Below, piece by piece: positions 8,742 through 17,330 of a DNA stretch of 64,000 nucleotides. Within the stretch, counting starts at the first letter, position 1. Every line of letters begins with the position of its first letter. The stretch is from Chitinophagaceae bacterium (GTDB lineage Bacteria; Bacteroidota; Bacteroidia; Chitinophagales; Chitinophagaceae). The position numbers and the translations under genes were made by a program. The stretch spans positions 99,774 to 163,773 of the forward strand of contig JALHNJ010000010.1 in NCBI GenBank assembly GCA_022843585.1, given 5' to 3'. The notes beneath the pieces are model-generated. The model did not search any database. It had not been told where the DNA came from and was given only the letters and a program-made list of their open reading frames with translations.

Positions 8742-9758
8742 ATGATAATAGACTACCGGTCAGATACAGTTACACAACCTACCCCGGCTATGCTGGAAGC
8801 TATAATGAAGGCAAAAACCGGAGATGATGTGTTTGGCGAAGATCCCTCCATCAACGAATTGGAAAGAATGACAGCCGATATGTTTGGTATGGAATCCGCC
8901 ATTTTTTGTCCTTCGGGAACCATGACCAATCAAATAGCAATTAAATGTCATACACAGCCGGGTGATGAAGTGATTTGTGATGAAAGCTCCCATGTGTACC
9001 AATATGAGGGTGGTGGCATTGCATTTAATTCGGGTGCTTCTGTAAAACTATTATCTGGCGATAGAGGAAGAATAACTGCTGACCAGGTTCTAGCTGCTAT
9101 TAATCCCGATGATCCGCATAGAGCAAACACAAGTCTTGTGTCGTTAGAGAATACGTCTAATCGTGGTGGTGGTAGTTGCTATGACCTTGCTGAGATTAAA
9201 AAAATACAAACATTATGCAAAGAAAAAAATCTTGCCTTCCATCTTGATGGCGCAAGATTATGGAATGCAATAGTTGCAAAAAAAGAAACCGCCAAACAGT
9301 ATGGAGATGCGTTTGATAGTATCTCTGTTTGTTTAAGTAAAAGTCTAGGTTGCCCTATAGGTAGTTTATTGGTTGGCAAAAAAGATTTGATTAAAAAAGC
9401 CAGAAGAATAAGAAAAGCTTTTGGCGGAGGAATGCGACAGGCAGGATTTATCGCCGCTGCGGGTATTTATGCACTGGAAAATAATATTAACCGGTTAGAA
9501 GAAGATCATATTCATGCAAAGAAGATTGCTGATGTTATTGCAACAAAAGATTTTGTGCAACTGGTATTGCCGGTAGAAACTAATATTATCATATTTGAAT
9601 TAAAAGATGGAATGACAGCTCCGGAGTTAGTGAATACATTAAAAAACAGTTCTATCTTAGGATATGCTATTTCCCCCAATAGAGTAAGATTGGTTACTCA
9701 CCTCGACATTAGTCCGGCAATGGTGCAAAAAACAATAGAAGTATTTACTCAACTCTAG
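8742..9758 (+). CDS. ltaE: Low-specificity L-threonine aldolase
   Basis: This 338-residue protein belongs to the fold-type I PLP enzymes of the beta-eliminating lyase/threonine aldolase family. The N-terminus [12 protein letters not shown] is diagnostic, as are [10 protein letters not shown] and [10 protein letters not shown]. The PLP lysine is K200 in [12 protein letters not shown]. It cleaves L-threonine and L-allo-threonine to glycine and acetaldehyde in the cytoplasm. It lies 11 nt before pgi on the same strand and probably shares its transcript. Its start is about 100 nt from the divergent kinase gene, so that gap must hold both promoters. Confidence 0.93.
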   Translation: MIIDYRSDTVTQPTPAMLEAIMKAKTGDDVFGEDPSINELERMTADMFGMESAIFCPSGTMTNQIAIKCHTQPGDEVICDESSHVYQYEGGGIAFNSGASVKLLSGDRGRITADQVLAAINPDDPHRANTSLVSLENTSNRGGGSCYDLAEIKKIQTLCKEKNLAFHLDGARLWNAIVAKKETAKQYGDAFDSISVCLSKSLGCPIGSLLVGKKDLIKKARRIRKAFGGGMRQAGFIAAAGIYALENNINRLEEDHIHAKKIADVIATKDFVQLVLPVETNIIIFELKDGMTAPELVNTLKNSSILGYAISPNRVRLVTHLDISPAMVQKTIEVFTQL

Positions 9759-9769
9759 TACTTATAATT

Positions 9770-11419
9770 ATGTTTCCGAAAATAAATCCGCTTAATACAA
9801 ACTCCTGGAAAGAACTGCAAGCCCATTACCAGCAGATGAAACAGATACACATGAGAGAACTATTTCTTAATGGCAACAGATTCAAAAAATTTTCTCTTTG
9901 CACAAATGAGCTTGTCTTTGACTATTCAAAAAACATCATTACAGATGAAACAATAAAACTATTGCTACAACTAGCTGAAGAGTGCAAAGTAAAAGAGGCC
10001 ATTGAAGCAATGATGAATGGCGAAAAGATAAACGCTACAGAAAACAGAGCCGTACTGCATACTGCGCTGCGTAATTTTTCGGGCAACCCGGTTTTTACTG
10101 AAGGGAAAGATATAATGCCAGATATAAAAAAAGCACTGAAAAAGATGAAAGCTTTTTGTAGTGGCATTCACAAAGGCAATACAAGAGGATATACTGGGAA
10201 GCGGATTACCAATTTTGTAAACATTGGTATTGGCGGAAGCGATTTAGGACCTCTAATGGTAACCGAAGCACTAAAGCCATATTGGGTGGACGGTATTCAA
10301 ACATACTTCGTTTCCAATGTTGATGGATCTCATATTGCAGAAGTGCTAAAAAAAGTTGATCCGGAAAGAACTTTATTTCTTATTGCTTCTAAAACATTTA
10401 CTACACAAGAAACGATGACGAATGCTCTAACAGCAAGAGAATGGTTTCTTAAAAAAGCAAAAAAAGAAGCATATATAGCAAAGCATTTCGTTGCCTTATC
10501 TACTAATGAAAGTGCAGTAATAAAGTTTGGTATCGACAAAAAGAACATGTTTGAATTTTGGGATTGGGTGGGTGGCCGTTATTCATTATGGAGTTCTATT
10601 GGCCTTTCTATTGCGTTGACAATTGGCTACAAAAATTTTGAACAGTTATTGAAAGGTGCTTATGAAGCGGATGTTCATTTTTCTACTACTACATTCAAAG
10701 AAAACATTCCGGTATTGATGGCTTTATTGGGAATATGGTACACTAATTTTTTTGGTGCACAATCAGAAGCAATTTTGCCTTACGACCAATACCTCCACCG
10801 TTTTACGGCATACTTTCAACAGGGAAATATGGAAAGTAATGGAAAAACTATTGACCGGAATGGCGAAGCAGTTGAATATGCCACCGGGCCAGTTATTTGG
10901 GGAGAACCGGGTACGAATGGCCAACATGCTTTTTATCAACTGATACACCAGGGCACTCCATTAATACCCTGTGATTTTATTGCAGCGGCGCAAACACACA
11001 ATGCTATTGGCGATCACCACATAAAACTGTTAAGCAATTTTTTTGCGCAGACAGAAGCCTTGATGAATGGGAAAACAGAAGCTGCAGCAAGAAAAGAATT
11101 AGAACTGGCGGAACTTAATACAGAGCAGGTTGTTAAATTACTGCCGTATAAAATTTTTGCAGGCAACAAGCCCAGCAATTCCTTCATTATCAAAAAAGTA
11201 ACGCCACATTCATTAGGCAATCTTATTGCTATGTATGAACATAAAATATTTGTACAAGGTGTAATCTGGAATATTTACAGTTTCGATCAGTGGGGAGTAG
11301 AATTAGGCAAGCAGCTAGCCAATAAAATTTTACCGGAACTAGAAACGGAAACATCCGTTTCTAATCATGATTCTTCAACAAATGGTTTGATCAATGCGTG
11401 GAAGGGAATGAGAAAATAA
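9770..11419 (+). CDS. pgi: Glucose-6-phosphate isomerase
   Basis: This 549-residue protein has the usual length of the long bacterial enzyme. It carries the family signatures [16 protein letters not shown] (around residue 150) and [19 protein letters not shown] (around residue 385). The N-terminal SKNIITDET region and the C-terminal [14 protein letters not shown] are also typical. It interconverts glucose 6-phosphate and fructose 6-phosphate. It follows the threonine aldolase gene closely and converges on the secreted-protein cluster, with only five bases between stop codons and no separate terminator visible. Confidence 0.96.
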   Translation: MFPKINPLNTNSWKELQAHYQQMKQIHMRELFLNGNRFKKFSLCTNELVFDYSKNIITDETIKLLLQLAEECKVKEAIEAMMNGEKINATENRAVLHTALRNFSGNPVFTEGKDIMPDIKKALKKMKAFCSGIHKGNTRGYTGKRITNFVNIGIGGSDLGPLMVTEALKPYWVDGIQTYFVSNVDGSHIAEVLKKVDPERTLFLIASKTFTTQETMTNALTAREWFLKKAKKEAYIAKHFVALSTNESAVIKFGIDKKNMFEFWDWVGGRYSLWSSIGLSIALTIGYKNFEQLLKGAYEADVHFSTTTFKENIPVLMALLGIWYTNFFGAQSEAILPYDQYLHRFTAYFQQGNMESNGKTIDRNGEAVEYATGPVIWGEPGTNGQHAFYQLIHQGTPLIPCDFIAAAQTHNAIGDHHIKLLSNFFAQTEALMNGKTEAAARKELELAELNTEQVVKLLPYKIFAGNKPSNSFIIKKVTPHSLGNLIAMYEHKIFVQGVIWNIYSFDQWGVELGKQLANKILPELETETSVSNHDSSTNGLINAWKGMRK

Positions 11420-11424
11420 ACACT

Positions 11425-11922
11425 TTACTCTGGGGTAAGTGTAAAAATGAGATTTACTTTATAGCTACCTCCTTCTACTTTCCAGGAAGGCGGTTTTACT
11501 TTTACATCCAGCAGATAAGAGTTTGAAATCAAATTATTTAAACTTTGTAATATTGTTATAGGTGTGTTTGATAAAGGCATAAAATCTTTGCTTGTATTCC
11601 CCCGGATTTCTATCAGTCCTACTGGAATTTTTCGGAAAGTGCCATTAGTCCTTTCAATTAAATACGGTTCACTGCTCATTACATTTACAGACCATGGACC
11701 ATTACTTATTATCGAAACCCTGCAAAACCCCGGGATGATCTTCTGGGTTTCCATTTCGGAAAGCGACTCAAAACTAAGTGGTATTGGCATTAATTCTTCA
11801 ACCTTCATACTTTGCAGCGATGAAACCGAAATAGCCCCTGCTAAAGTATGAGACTGAGCCCCTGGTTGAGCTGAGGACACCAGGGATAAAAAAAATAATA
11901 GTATGTATAATAAATATTTCAT
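11425..11922 (-). CDS. Secreted protein, last gene of usher-like cluster (possible minor subunit)
   Basis: This 165-residue protein has a clear signal peptide (about 1-18, ending VSSAQ) and no known domain that I recognise. The mature part is predicted all-beta and ends GGSYKVNLIFTLTPE. The upstream neighbour ends almost identically (PGSYNFSLIFTITPE), so the two are diverged paralogues. A conserved C-terminal beta strand is what donor-strand subunits or adhesin-like minor subunits would have, but this is inference. Its ATG overlaps the stop of the preceding gene by four bases, showing tight coupling. Confidence 0.7.
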   Translation of the reverse strand: MKYLLYILLFFLSLVSSAQPGAQSHTLAGAISVSSLQSMKVEELMPIPLSFESLSEMETQKIIPGFCRVSIISNGPWSVNVMSSEPYLIERTNGTFRKIPVGLIEIRGNTSKDFMPLSNTPITILQSLNNLISNSYLLDVKVKPPSWKVEGGSYKVNLIFTLTPE

Positions 11923-12407
11923 TCAGGTGTAATAGTAAAGATTAGTGAAAAATTATACGAACCTGGTTTAATAAAAGTTTTCGATGGCAAAAGCTTCATA
12001 TCATAAAGAAAGAAATGTTGTTGCGATAGTAATGCCCTGCCGGGAATTGTAAACAATGGAGTAGCAAACTCTGAAAGCAATATATCTGAATTCGTTGTAC
12101 TTGAAGGTAATGAACCTTTTTGAGCAAGTTTTAACACAAGCAGTTTCGAAAGCGGTGAGCTCTGGAGATTTCCACCTGATCGTAGTTGCACAAATGCCTT
12201 CAAATTTCTTTGCCCACTAGTTACTTTAAGTTCAAATGCTCCCGGAACTATTTGTGGAGCCAATAGATCTTCCGGGGTTTCGAATGTAAAAAAAATAGGT
12301 TTGTGTTGGATTAGAAGTACCTCATTTTCAGGCAACGATTGTTGCTGACCATTTCCTGTTTTAATAAGAAATAAAAATCCTGTTATAAGCAATAAGCAAT
12401 ACTTCAT
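11919..12407 (-). CDS. Secreted protein, paralogue of the following gene (possible minor subunit)
   Basis: The protein has about 162 residues from ATG 12407 (MKYCLLLITGFLF); the open frame runs back to a TTG at 12425 that lacks support. A signal peptide ends near GNGQQQ. The middle carries VPGAFELKVTSGQRNLKAFV, which parallels IPGFCRVSIISNGPWSVNV in the next gene. Both end in a shared SLIFTITPE-type strand. No family name is recognised. It sits between the chaperone-like gene and its paralogue in a single minus-strand operon. Confidence 0.68.
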   Translation of the reverse strand: MKYCLLLITGFLFLIKTGNGQQQSLPENEVLLIQHKPIFFTFETPEDLLAPQIVPGAFELKVTSGQRNLKAFVQLRSGGNLQSSPLSKLLVLKLAQKGSLPSSTTNSDILLSEFATPLFTIPGRALLSQQHFFLYDMKLLPSKTFIKPGSYNFSLIFTITPE

Positions 12408-12426
12408 GTCATTCTCTTTATTCAAC

Positions 12427-13254
12427 TCATTTTATTTCAAATTCCTTTTGTGCAGCTTCTAGAGGCAAATCCTCTCCTGCATCAACCAACACCAGAAACG
12501 AGTAACGACCTTTCGGTATACCAACGGGCAAAACAAAAGTGCTAACTCTTTTTTGCTTTGGGAAAATGGGAAACTCTTGTGGAACTAATTTCATTTTTGC
12601 ACCTGTTGACAAATTTGTTATTTCAAGTGTGCTTTTACATCTTACCTGAATATCACCTTCATTACTGGATACCACCCTGTAAACAGAAGAATCGGGAGTA
12701 ATAGCCACTTCCTCAAACTTTTCTAGTTTTACTTCCTTTTTCATACCTGTAAGCGGTGTGTGATATATATGAATCCCTAGTCGGAAAAGCTGATTGATTA
12801 TAGATTTTTGCGTTGTATCAATTTTGGGCATTTGCATTTCATTTATCATCTCAACAAACAGCATACCCCACTTCATTTGTTTCATAGACTCTGCGTCATT
12901 AGGAACTACAATTGTAACAACAACCGGAACTGTTTCACCTGGCTTCACTTCAACAAAATCTTTTTCAAGTTTGATCCAGTCAGAACAACTAAAAGGCTTT
13001 GTTCCGGGAGCATAATACCTGTGTTTTCCTAAACTATCCCTTTCCCAGTCACCGAGGTATAATTTAAATTGTTTAGTCTCACTTAATTTATTTGTGATTT
13101 TTAATGTTCTTGTACCAATTTGCCCTCCATTCAATTTATATTCTATAACAGAAGGCAGGGCAAATATACCCTTCTCAGGTGCTGCGGAACCATTTCCCAA
13201 TTGCCCTAATAGGTAAATAGGCGAACAAAGAAATATAAAAAATAAGGTTTTCAT
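12427..13254 (-). CDS. Periplasmic chaperone-like Ig-fold protein of usher-like cluster
   Basis: This 275-residue protein has a signal peptide (about 1-18). Its first domain is Ig-like with the layout of pilus chaperones: a start strand FALPSVIEYKLNGG, then TRTLKITNKLSETKQFKLYLGDW, then VEVKPGETVPVVVTIVVPND. A second beta domain follows with VRCKSTLEITNLSTG and a closing LPVGIPKGRYSFLVLVDAGED. The order matches fimbrial chaperones (two Ig-like domains), but sequence similarity is remote and I rely on fold logic and context. It lies directly downstream of the large barrel protein, with seven bases between the genes. Confidence 0.6.
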   Translation of the reverse strand: MKTLFFIFLCSPIYLLGQLGNGSAAPEKGIFALPSVIEYKLNGGQIGTRTLKITNKLSETKQFKLYLGDWERDSLGKHRYYAPGTKPFSCSDWIKLEKDFVEVKPGETVPVVVTIVVPNDAESMKQMKWGMLFVEMINEMQMPKIDTTQKSIINQLFRLGIHIYHTPLTGMKKEVKLEKFEEVAITPDSSVYRVVSSNEGDIQVRCKSTLEITNLSTGAKMKLVPQEFPIFPKQKRVSTFVLPVGIPKGRYSFLVLVDAGEDLPLEAAQKEFEIK

Positions 13255-13261
13255 TTTTTAA

Positions 13262-16015
13262 TTAATTATTAAGGAATCTAACTTTTCTTGTTTTTTGTCG
13301 AATTTCAAAATTTACAACCACTTCATCAGCAGTCATTCCAAGCTCTACATTAAACGACATTTCGACCGGCCTTACTTCTTTTGTAAAGGCCTCTTCGTTT
13401 AAAAACACACGGTATTTACCCGCCGGCACATTAATAAAATATTCTCCTTTAGAGTCGGTAAGGGTGCTGTAATAGTTGCCTGAGCTATCTGTTACCATTA
13501 CCTTTATTCGTTCAGCTTTAAAAGGCAAACTCATAGATGACAAAGAATCTAGTATAACATCAACTTTGCCTGCGATTACTTTGCCTTTTTGATAAGGAAT
13601 TTCTAACACAGTATTTCCGGCAACCTGTGCAAATTGCAATGTTCCTTCTTTTGGTATATAACCTCTTGGTGCATACACTTTCGATAAATCAATTGCATAT
13701 AATTTCTTCTCCACATTTGAGTATGTGGCAATACCTGCATTGCTGGTAATTAACTGGTCTTCGCCAATTTTAATTACAACATCCCTTAAAGGTATTTCTG
13801 TTGCTTCTTTTCGGTTATTTAAGTTTTCATCAATAAATAGAACAACTTTAAAGTCATAAAACTTTCTCTTAAAGAAAACAGGTAGATTCAGTTTTTTCTT
13901 AACTGTAAGAAGCACATTATTATTAGCAAGGCTTGAAAAATCAGGATTCGATGATGTGATAGGAACATTTCCCATAAGGCTTATATCCCAACCTGACAGC
14001 AGGTCTATATAACTTATATTCATGTTATTAAAAATCATAACACTATTATCGAATAAAGATTTTGAGAAATTCAGCCCAGTATTAATTCTCAATTTTTTAA
14101 AGAATAGTAAATTTATATATGGTCTGATGTTCATTGTTTCTCGTACAAGATTTGTGGTATCTCTGTTGTTCCCAAATCCTGAGTTTGGCATTCTAACGTA
14201 AAATGCACTAATGCCGCCATGCCTGGAATTGATTGCGGCACTTGTTGAACTAATCCAAACTTGTTTATCCTTAAATGTTCTTCCTGCTCCAAAACCATTA
14301 AAGCTATTGAGAATAATACTTGTGAACTTGCTTATTCGATAGGTGGATGAAAGCTCCAGGAATCTATAAGAAGGAAGACTATTTGATGCATTTAGAGTTT
14401 GACGAAAGTAACCAGCACTTGTCAATAAAGAGACCTTACCAACAACAGTTGACAAGGAGACCCCATATCTTTCAACATCAAAATTAAAGAAGTCTGAATT
14501 ATACACCGTATCCCTGAAAATATAATTATATCCTTTGGTTTTATTGTATTGATAAAACAATCCAACACTAAAATTCTTAAAAAATGTTCTGATAGTATGA
14601 TTATGAATAAGAGCTCCTTTATTAAAGCCCGGATAGTAATTACCGGCTAAAAGAAAATCTGAAGAAAGCTCAATCTTTTTAAGCCGATATAATACATTAT
14701 AACCAAGCAGAGTACCTGCTACCTCTTTTGGCATACCTGGCAGTTTAAGCATATAGTGGTCTTGTCCAACACCGAAATTTAGTTTGACCATTTTGTCATT
14801 CTTATCTATTAGGCTAACCTCGTTGGATAATAAAAGGCTTCCCTTTTTTTCAACTGGGTCTACATTTACTGCCATAGTGTGCTTGAGTCCAATGCCTTTA
14901 ATTTTGTATTTATGATACCCGGATACCAGATCATTTTTGAATATGCTTCTCCGGTAATTAAATATTGTTGTAAAATTAGACTCTTGTTGATTTTTCCCTT
15001 TATAAGTAATACTAAGCCCTTGTCCAAAAGCAAAAAATGAGTTGATATCTGAAAGGGCTCCTGCATAAACAGACCATCTTTTGTATTTATACTCCAATGA
15101 AAATACATTGCTTTCAATCGTATTGGCAATACCGAGTTGTTTAGTGCGATAGGAGAACCTTATATCTTCTCCTTTTTTTGTTTTTGCGCCTCCTGAAATT
15201 CCAGTGTAGTAAGATGACTGATTATCAGCCCAAAAAATTCCAGCTTCTAATTCTATTGGAATAACGTCATAAGCAAATTCGTTTTTTAAAACATGGCTGC
15301 TCAATCTTGAAAATGTAAACCGGAGTTTGTTGGTCTTGTCGTGTTGACCGGCGGCATTTACATCTATATACTTGCTTTTAATTGATTTTCGCATGATGGG
15401 GGTTATGCGAAGGGGAATAGAAATTTTTTTTTCTTCTCCTGGCTTTAAAGAGAGTTGATACATTTTGGAGAGGTAAAAAAAATCATTTCTTGCAGCTATA
15501 CTAAAAGACTCTGTGGTATTCCCTTTGTTAGCAATGGCAAAATCTATTTCTACTTTTTTTGTATTATCCCTTATTATAATTTCTTGATTTTCAGTTGTCA
15601 AAGCGAATTTGTAAACTGAAGGAGCCCTGACAAAAAAAGAATCTCTATAAACATCCCCTTTTGAATCTTTTATATGTATTCCAAATGCTTGCCAGGATGC
15701 AAGCGACAATGGAGTTCTTATTAAATTTAGCGGAGTAACTTTTGTTTCATTGGGCATGAGTTTAACGACAATTGAATCGCTTCCTACAAGTTGCCACAAC
15801 GGTGGGGCAAAAAGCCTTATTGTTACATTTTGCTGGCTGCCCGAAGTATTTACCAGCAATAAATCATTATTTACAATATTGGAGCCTTCTGTCAGATTTA
15901 CTGAATCTTTAAAAGAAAGAGTAATTGACCTTTGCGATTTTGCATCCGGCAGGTATATAAATAGCACAACCACCAAAAACATCAGCTTCCATATGGCTAT
16001 GTATCTATAATACAT
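13262..16015 (-). CDS. Usher-like outer-membrane beta-barrel protein
   Basis: The protein has about 917 residues from ATG 16015 (MYYRYIAIW). A signal peptide is followed by two Ig-like domains (about 35-130 and 145-245). A long run of alternating beta strands (about 250-690) is typical of an outer-membrane barrel. C-terminal plug/Ig-type domains include a carboxypeptidase-regulatory-like repeat (FKVVLFIDENLNNRKEATE, and DSKGEYFINVPAGKYRVFL near residue 860). This order and the neighbouring chaperone-like and subunit-like genes suggest a fimbrial usher analogue. It is not a recognised PapC/FimD homologue by sequence, and it could instead be an unrelated surface barrel. It follows a strong hairpin after the subunit gene, so it is probably expressed at a lower level. 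Confidence 0.6.
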   Translation of the reverse strand: MYYRYIAIWKLMFLVVVLFIYLPDAKSQRSITLSFKDSVNLTEGSNIVNNDLLLVNTSGSQQNVTIRLFAPPLWQLVGSDSIVVKLMPNETKVTPLNLIRTPLSLASWQAFGIHIKDSKGDVYRDSFFVRAPSVYKFALTTENQEIIIRDNTKKVEIDFAIANKGNTTESFSIAARNDFFYLSKMYQLSLKPGEEKKISIPLRITPIMRKSIKSKYIDVNAAGQHDKTNKLRFTFSRLSSHVLKNEFAYDVIPIELEAGIFWADNQSSYYTGISGGAKTKKGEDIRFSYRTKQLGIANTIESNVFSLEYKYKRWSVYAGALSDINSFFAFGQGLSITYKGKNQQESNFTTIFNYRRSIFKNDLVSGYHKYKIKGIGLKHTMAVNVDPVEKKGSLLLSNEVSLIDKNDKMVKLNFGVGQDHYMLKLPGMPKEVAGTLLGYNVLYRLKKIELSSDFLLAGNYYPGFNKGALIHNHTIRTFFKNFSVGLFYQYNKTKGYNYIFRDTVYNSDFFNFDVERYGVSLSTVVGKVSLLTSAGYFRQTLNASNSLPSYRFLELSSTYRISKFTSIILNSFNGFGAGRTFKDKQVWISSTSAAINSRHGGISAFYVRMPNSGFGNNRDTTNLVRETMNIRPYINLLFFKKLRINTGLNFSKSLFDNSVMIFNNMNISYIDLLSGWDISLMGNVPITSSNPDFSSLANNNVLLTVKKKLNLPVFFKRKFYDFKVVLFIDENLNNRKEATEIPLRDVVIKIGEDQLITSNAGIATYSNVEKKLYAIDLSKVYAPRGYIPKEGTLQFAQVAGNTVLEIPYQKGKVIAGKVDVILDSLSSMSLPFKAERIKVMVTDSSGNYYSTLTDSKGEYFINVPAGKYRVFLNEEAFTKEVRPVEMSFNVELGMTADEVVVNFEIRQKTRKVRFLNN

Positions 16016-16045
16016 TTTAAAGACTATCAAAGGGTTTAACGGTAA

Positions 16046-16078
16046 AATATAGAAGCCCTTATTTAGGGCTTCTATATT
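16046..16078 (-). terminator. Terminator or attenuator between subunit gene and usher-like operon
   Basis: Perfect 14-bp arms (AATATAGAAGCCCT and its complement) enclose a 5-nt loop, with TTTT following on the minus strand. The hairpin sits 12 nt after the stop of the 205-residue secreted protein and before the usher-like gene. Leaky termination here would give more subunit than usher, the usual stoichiometry in pilus operons. Confidence 0.8.
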
Positions 16079-16089
16079 GTTAAGTGCAA

Positions 16090-16707
16090 TTAATCAACAG
16101 TAGCAGTTACATAAACATCAGCTTTGTAAAGACCTGGACCATAGTTCCAGGCATTTGCCAATGGCTTCATTCTGAACTGCAATTCAAATTGGCCATAAGT
16201 TGGGTTATGCTCACTGATTACGTTATCAAAACCTGCACCTGCACCAATTGATGCAAAGTAAGGCAAGTCAACATAAGTACCTTTTGCGTTTACAAAAGAA
16301 GTAAGCCCAGGAGTAGCAGCATTTTTTACTGTCCACTGAACGTTGCTTGTTGATAGGTTCTGATTAAAATTTGAACCAAAGTACTCAAAATTCTGATCAG
16401 TAGTGAATAGGTTGATATCAAACTTCATGTTTGACCATACATTCAAATCCCAATCATTTTGACCGCCATCGTTGTTTTCAAATTGCTGATAGCTGTCAAA
16501 ATCAGTACGGCAATCATACTCAACATAACCAGTTGGTTGTTGGTTTGGCCATAAACAAATAATTGGTTCAATTTCAACTTTTAAATCAAAGTCAACTTTG
16601 TAATCGCAGCATGGTGCTGGTGGTGGATTGTACGTATTGGCAACTTGTGCATTTACAGCTACAAATGAACCAATAGCCAATGCGGCTGTGAAAAAAATTT
16701 TTCTCAT
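16090..16707 (-). CDS. Secreted protein, candidate major subunit of usher-like system
   Basis: This 205-residue protein has a clear signal peptide (about 1-20, ending AVNAQ). The mature N-terminus is proline- and cysteine-rich (NPPPAPCCDYKVDFDLKVE). The rest is rich in Asn, Asp and aromatic residues with alternating beta strands. It ends GLYKADVYVTATVD, resembling the C-terminal strand pattern of the two small secreted proteins at the other end of the cluster. No known family is recognised. Its place as first gene, followed by a strong hairpin and then an usher-like and a chaperone-like gene, is the arrangement expected of a major fimbrial subunit; this is inference. Confidence 0.65.
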   Translation of the reverse strand: MRKIFFTAALAIGSFVAVNAQVANTYNPPPAPCCDYKVDFDLKVEIEPIICLWPNQQPTGYVEYDCRTDFDSYQQFENNDGGQNDWDLNVWSNMKFDINLFTTDQNFEYFGSNFNQNLSTSNVQWTVKNAATPGLTSFVNAKGTYVDLPYFASIGAGAGFDNVISEHNPTYGQFELQFRMKPLANAWNYGPGLYKADVYVTATVD

Positions 16708-17330
16708 TTTTTTACATTTAGAATTTAAAAAAAATTGTTACTGTGGTAATCCAGAGGTTGATTTACGGTGGTTGGGTTCAGAGGAGGTAGATAGTGGGCT
16801 ACTTGTTCAGAGGAAAAACCTTCAACGTTGATAAGGCTAAAGTAGATAATTTATTTATATAACCGAAATTGTTTTTCCACATTTTTTATAACATGATAAA
16901 ATGATTATCGTAAATCTACTATAACCCATGTAAAGGAATAATGTTGCAACAATGATATTTTATTATTGCGATAATAGCACCTCAAACTTACACGTATAAA
17001 TGACTTGATTGTATTTACCTGCAAATTCATTATTATTTATTATCTGCATCAGTTATCCTTGCAATTGGATTATACCTATACATAAACCCGTTATAGGCAT
17101 GGCCATATATATCTCTTCTACAAAAGCAAGTATAAATTTTTACAGGAAAATATCACCGGTTGATTTTATACTTTTCTTTTGTCCCTATATATTTCTACAA
17201 CTTCATAGCCTTCGTTTTCAGCTTTCTGATTTATATTTTTCACAAACCTATTAGTAGTAAACGAGACAATAAAAAAATCCCCCGTTTTATAAACGGGGGA
17301 TTTTGTATGCTATAAAAAATCTAATTCAGC
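16708..17330. other. Long intergenic region upstream of the subunit gene
   Basis: Over 600 bases hold no convincing gene. The only ORF of any length (17009-17254) has neither domain nor start signal. The left part must carry the promoter of the secreted-subunit operon. The right end contains the terminator of the 1311-residue T9SS protein (17274-17304). Repeated TTATTG/AACAATG words around 16930-16975 are AT-rich and may be regulatory, but no clear symmetry was found. Confidence 0.55.
17274..17304 (-). terminator. Terminator of the 1311-residue T9SS protein gene
   Basis: Perfect 14-bp arms (AAAATCCCCCGTTT and complement) with a 3-nt loop are followed by a T run on the minus strand, 27 nt past the stop codon. 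This is a canonical strong terminator. Confidence 0.92.

Noticed and set aside
17009..17254. 81-codon ORF in the long gap before the subunit gene
   Set aside because: No domain, no start signal and AT-driven composition; judged spurious.
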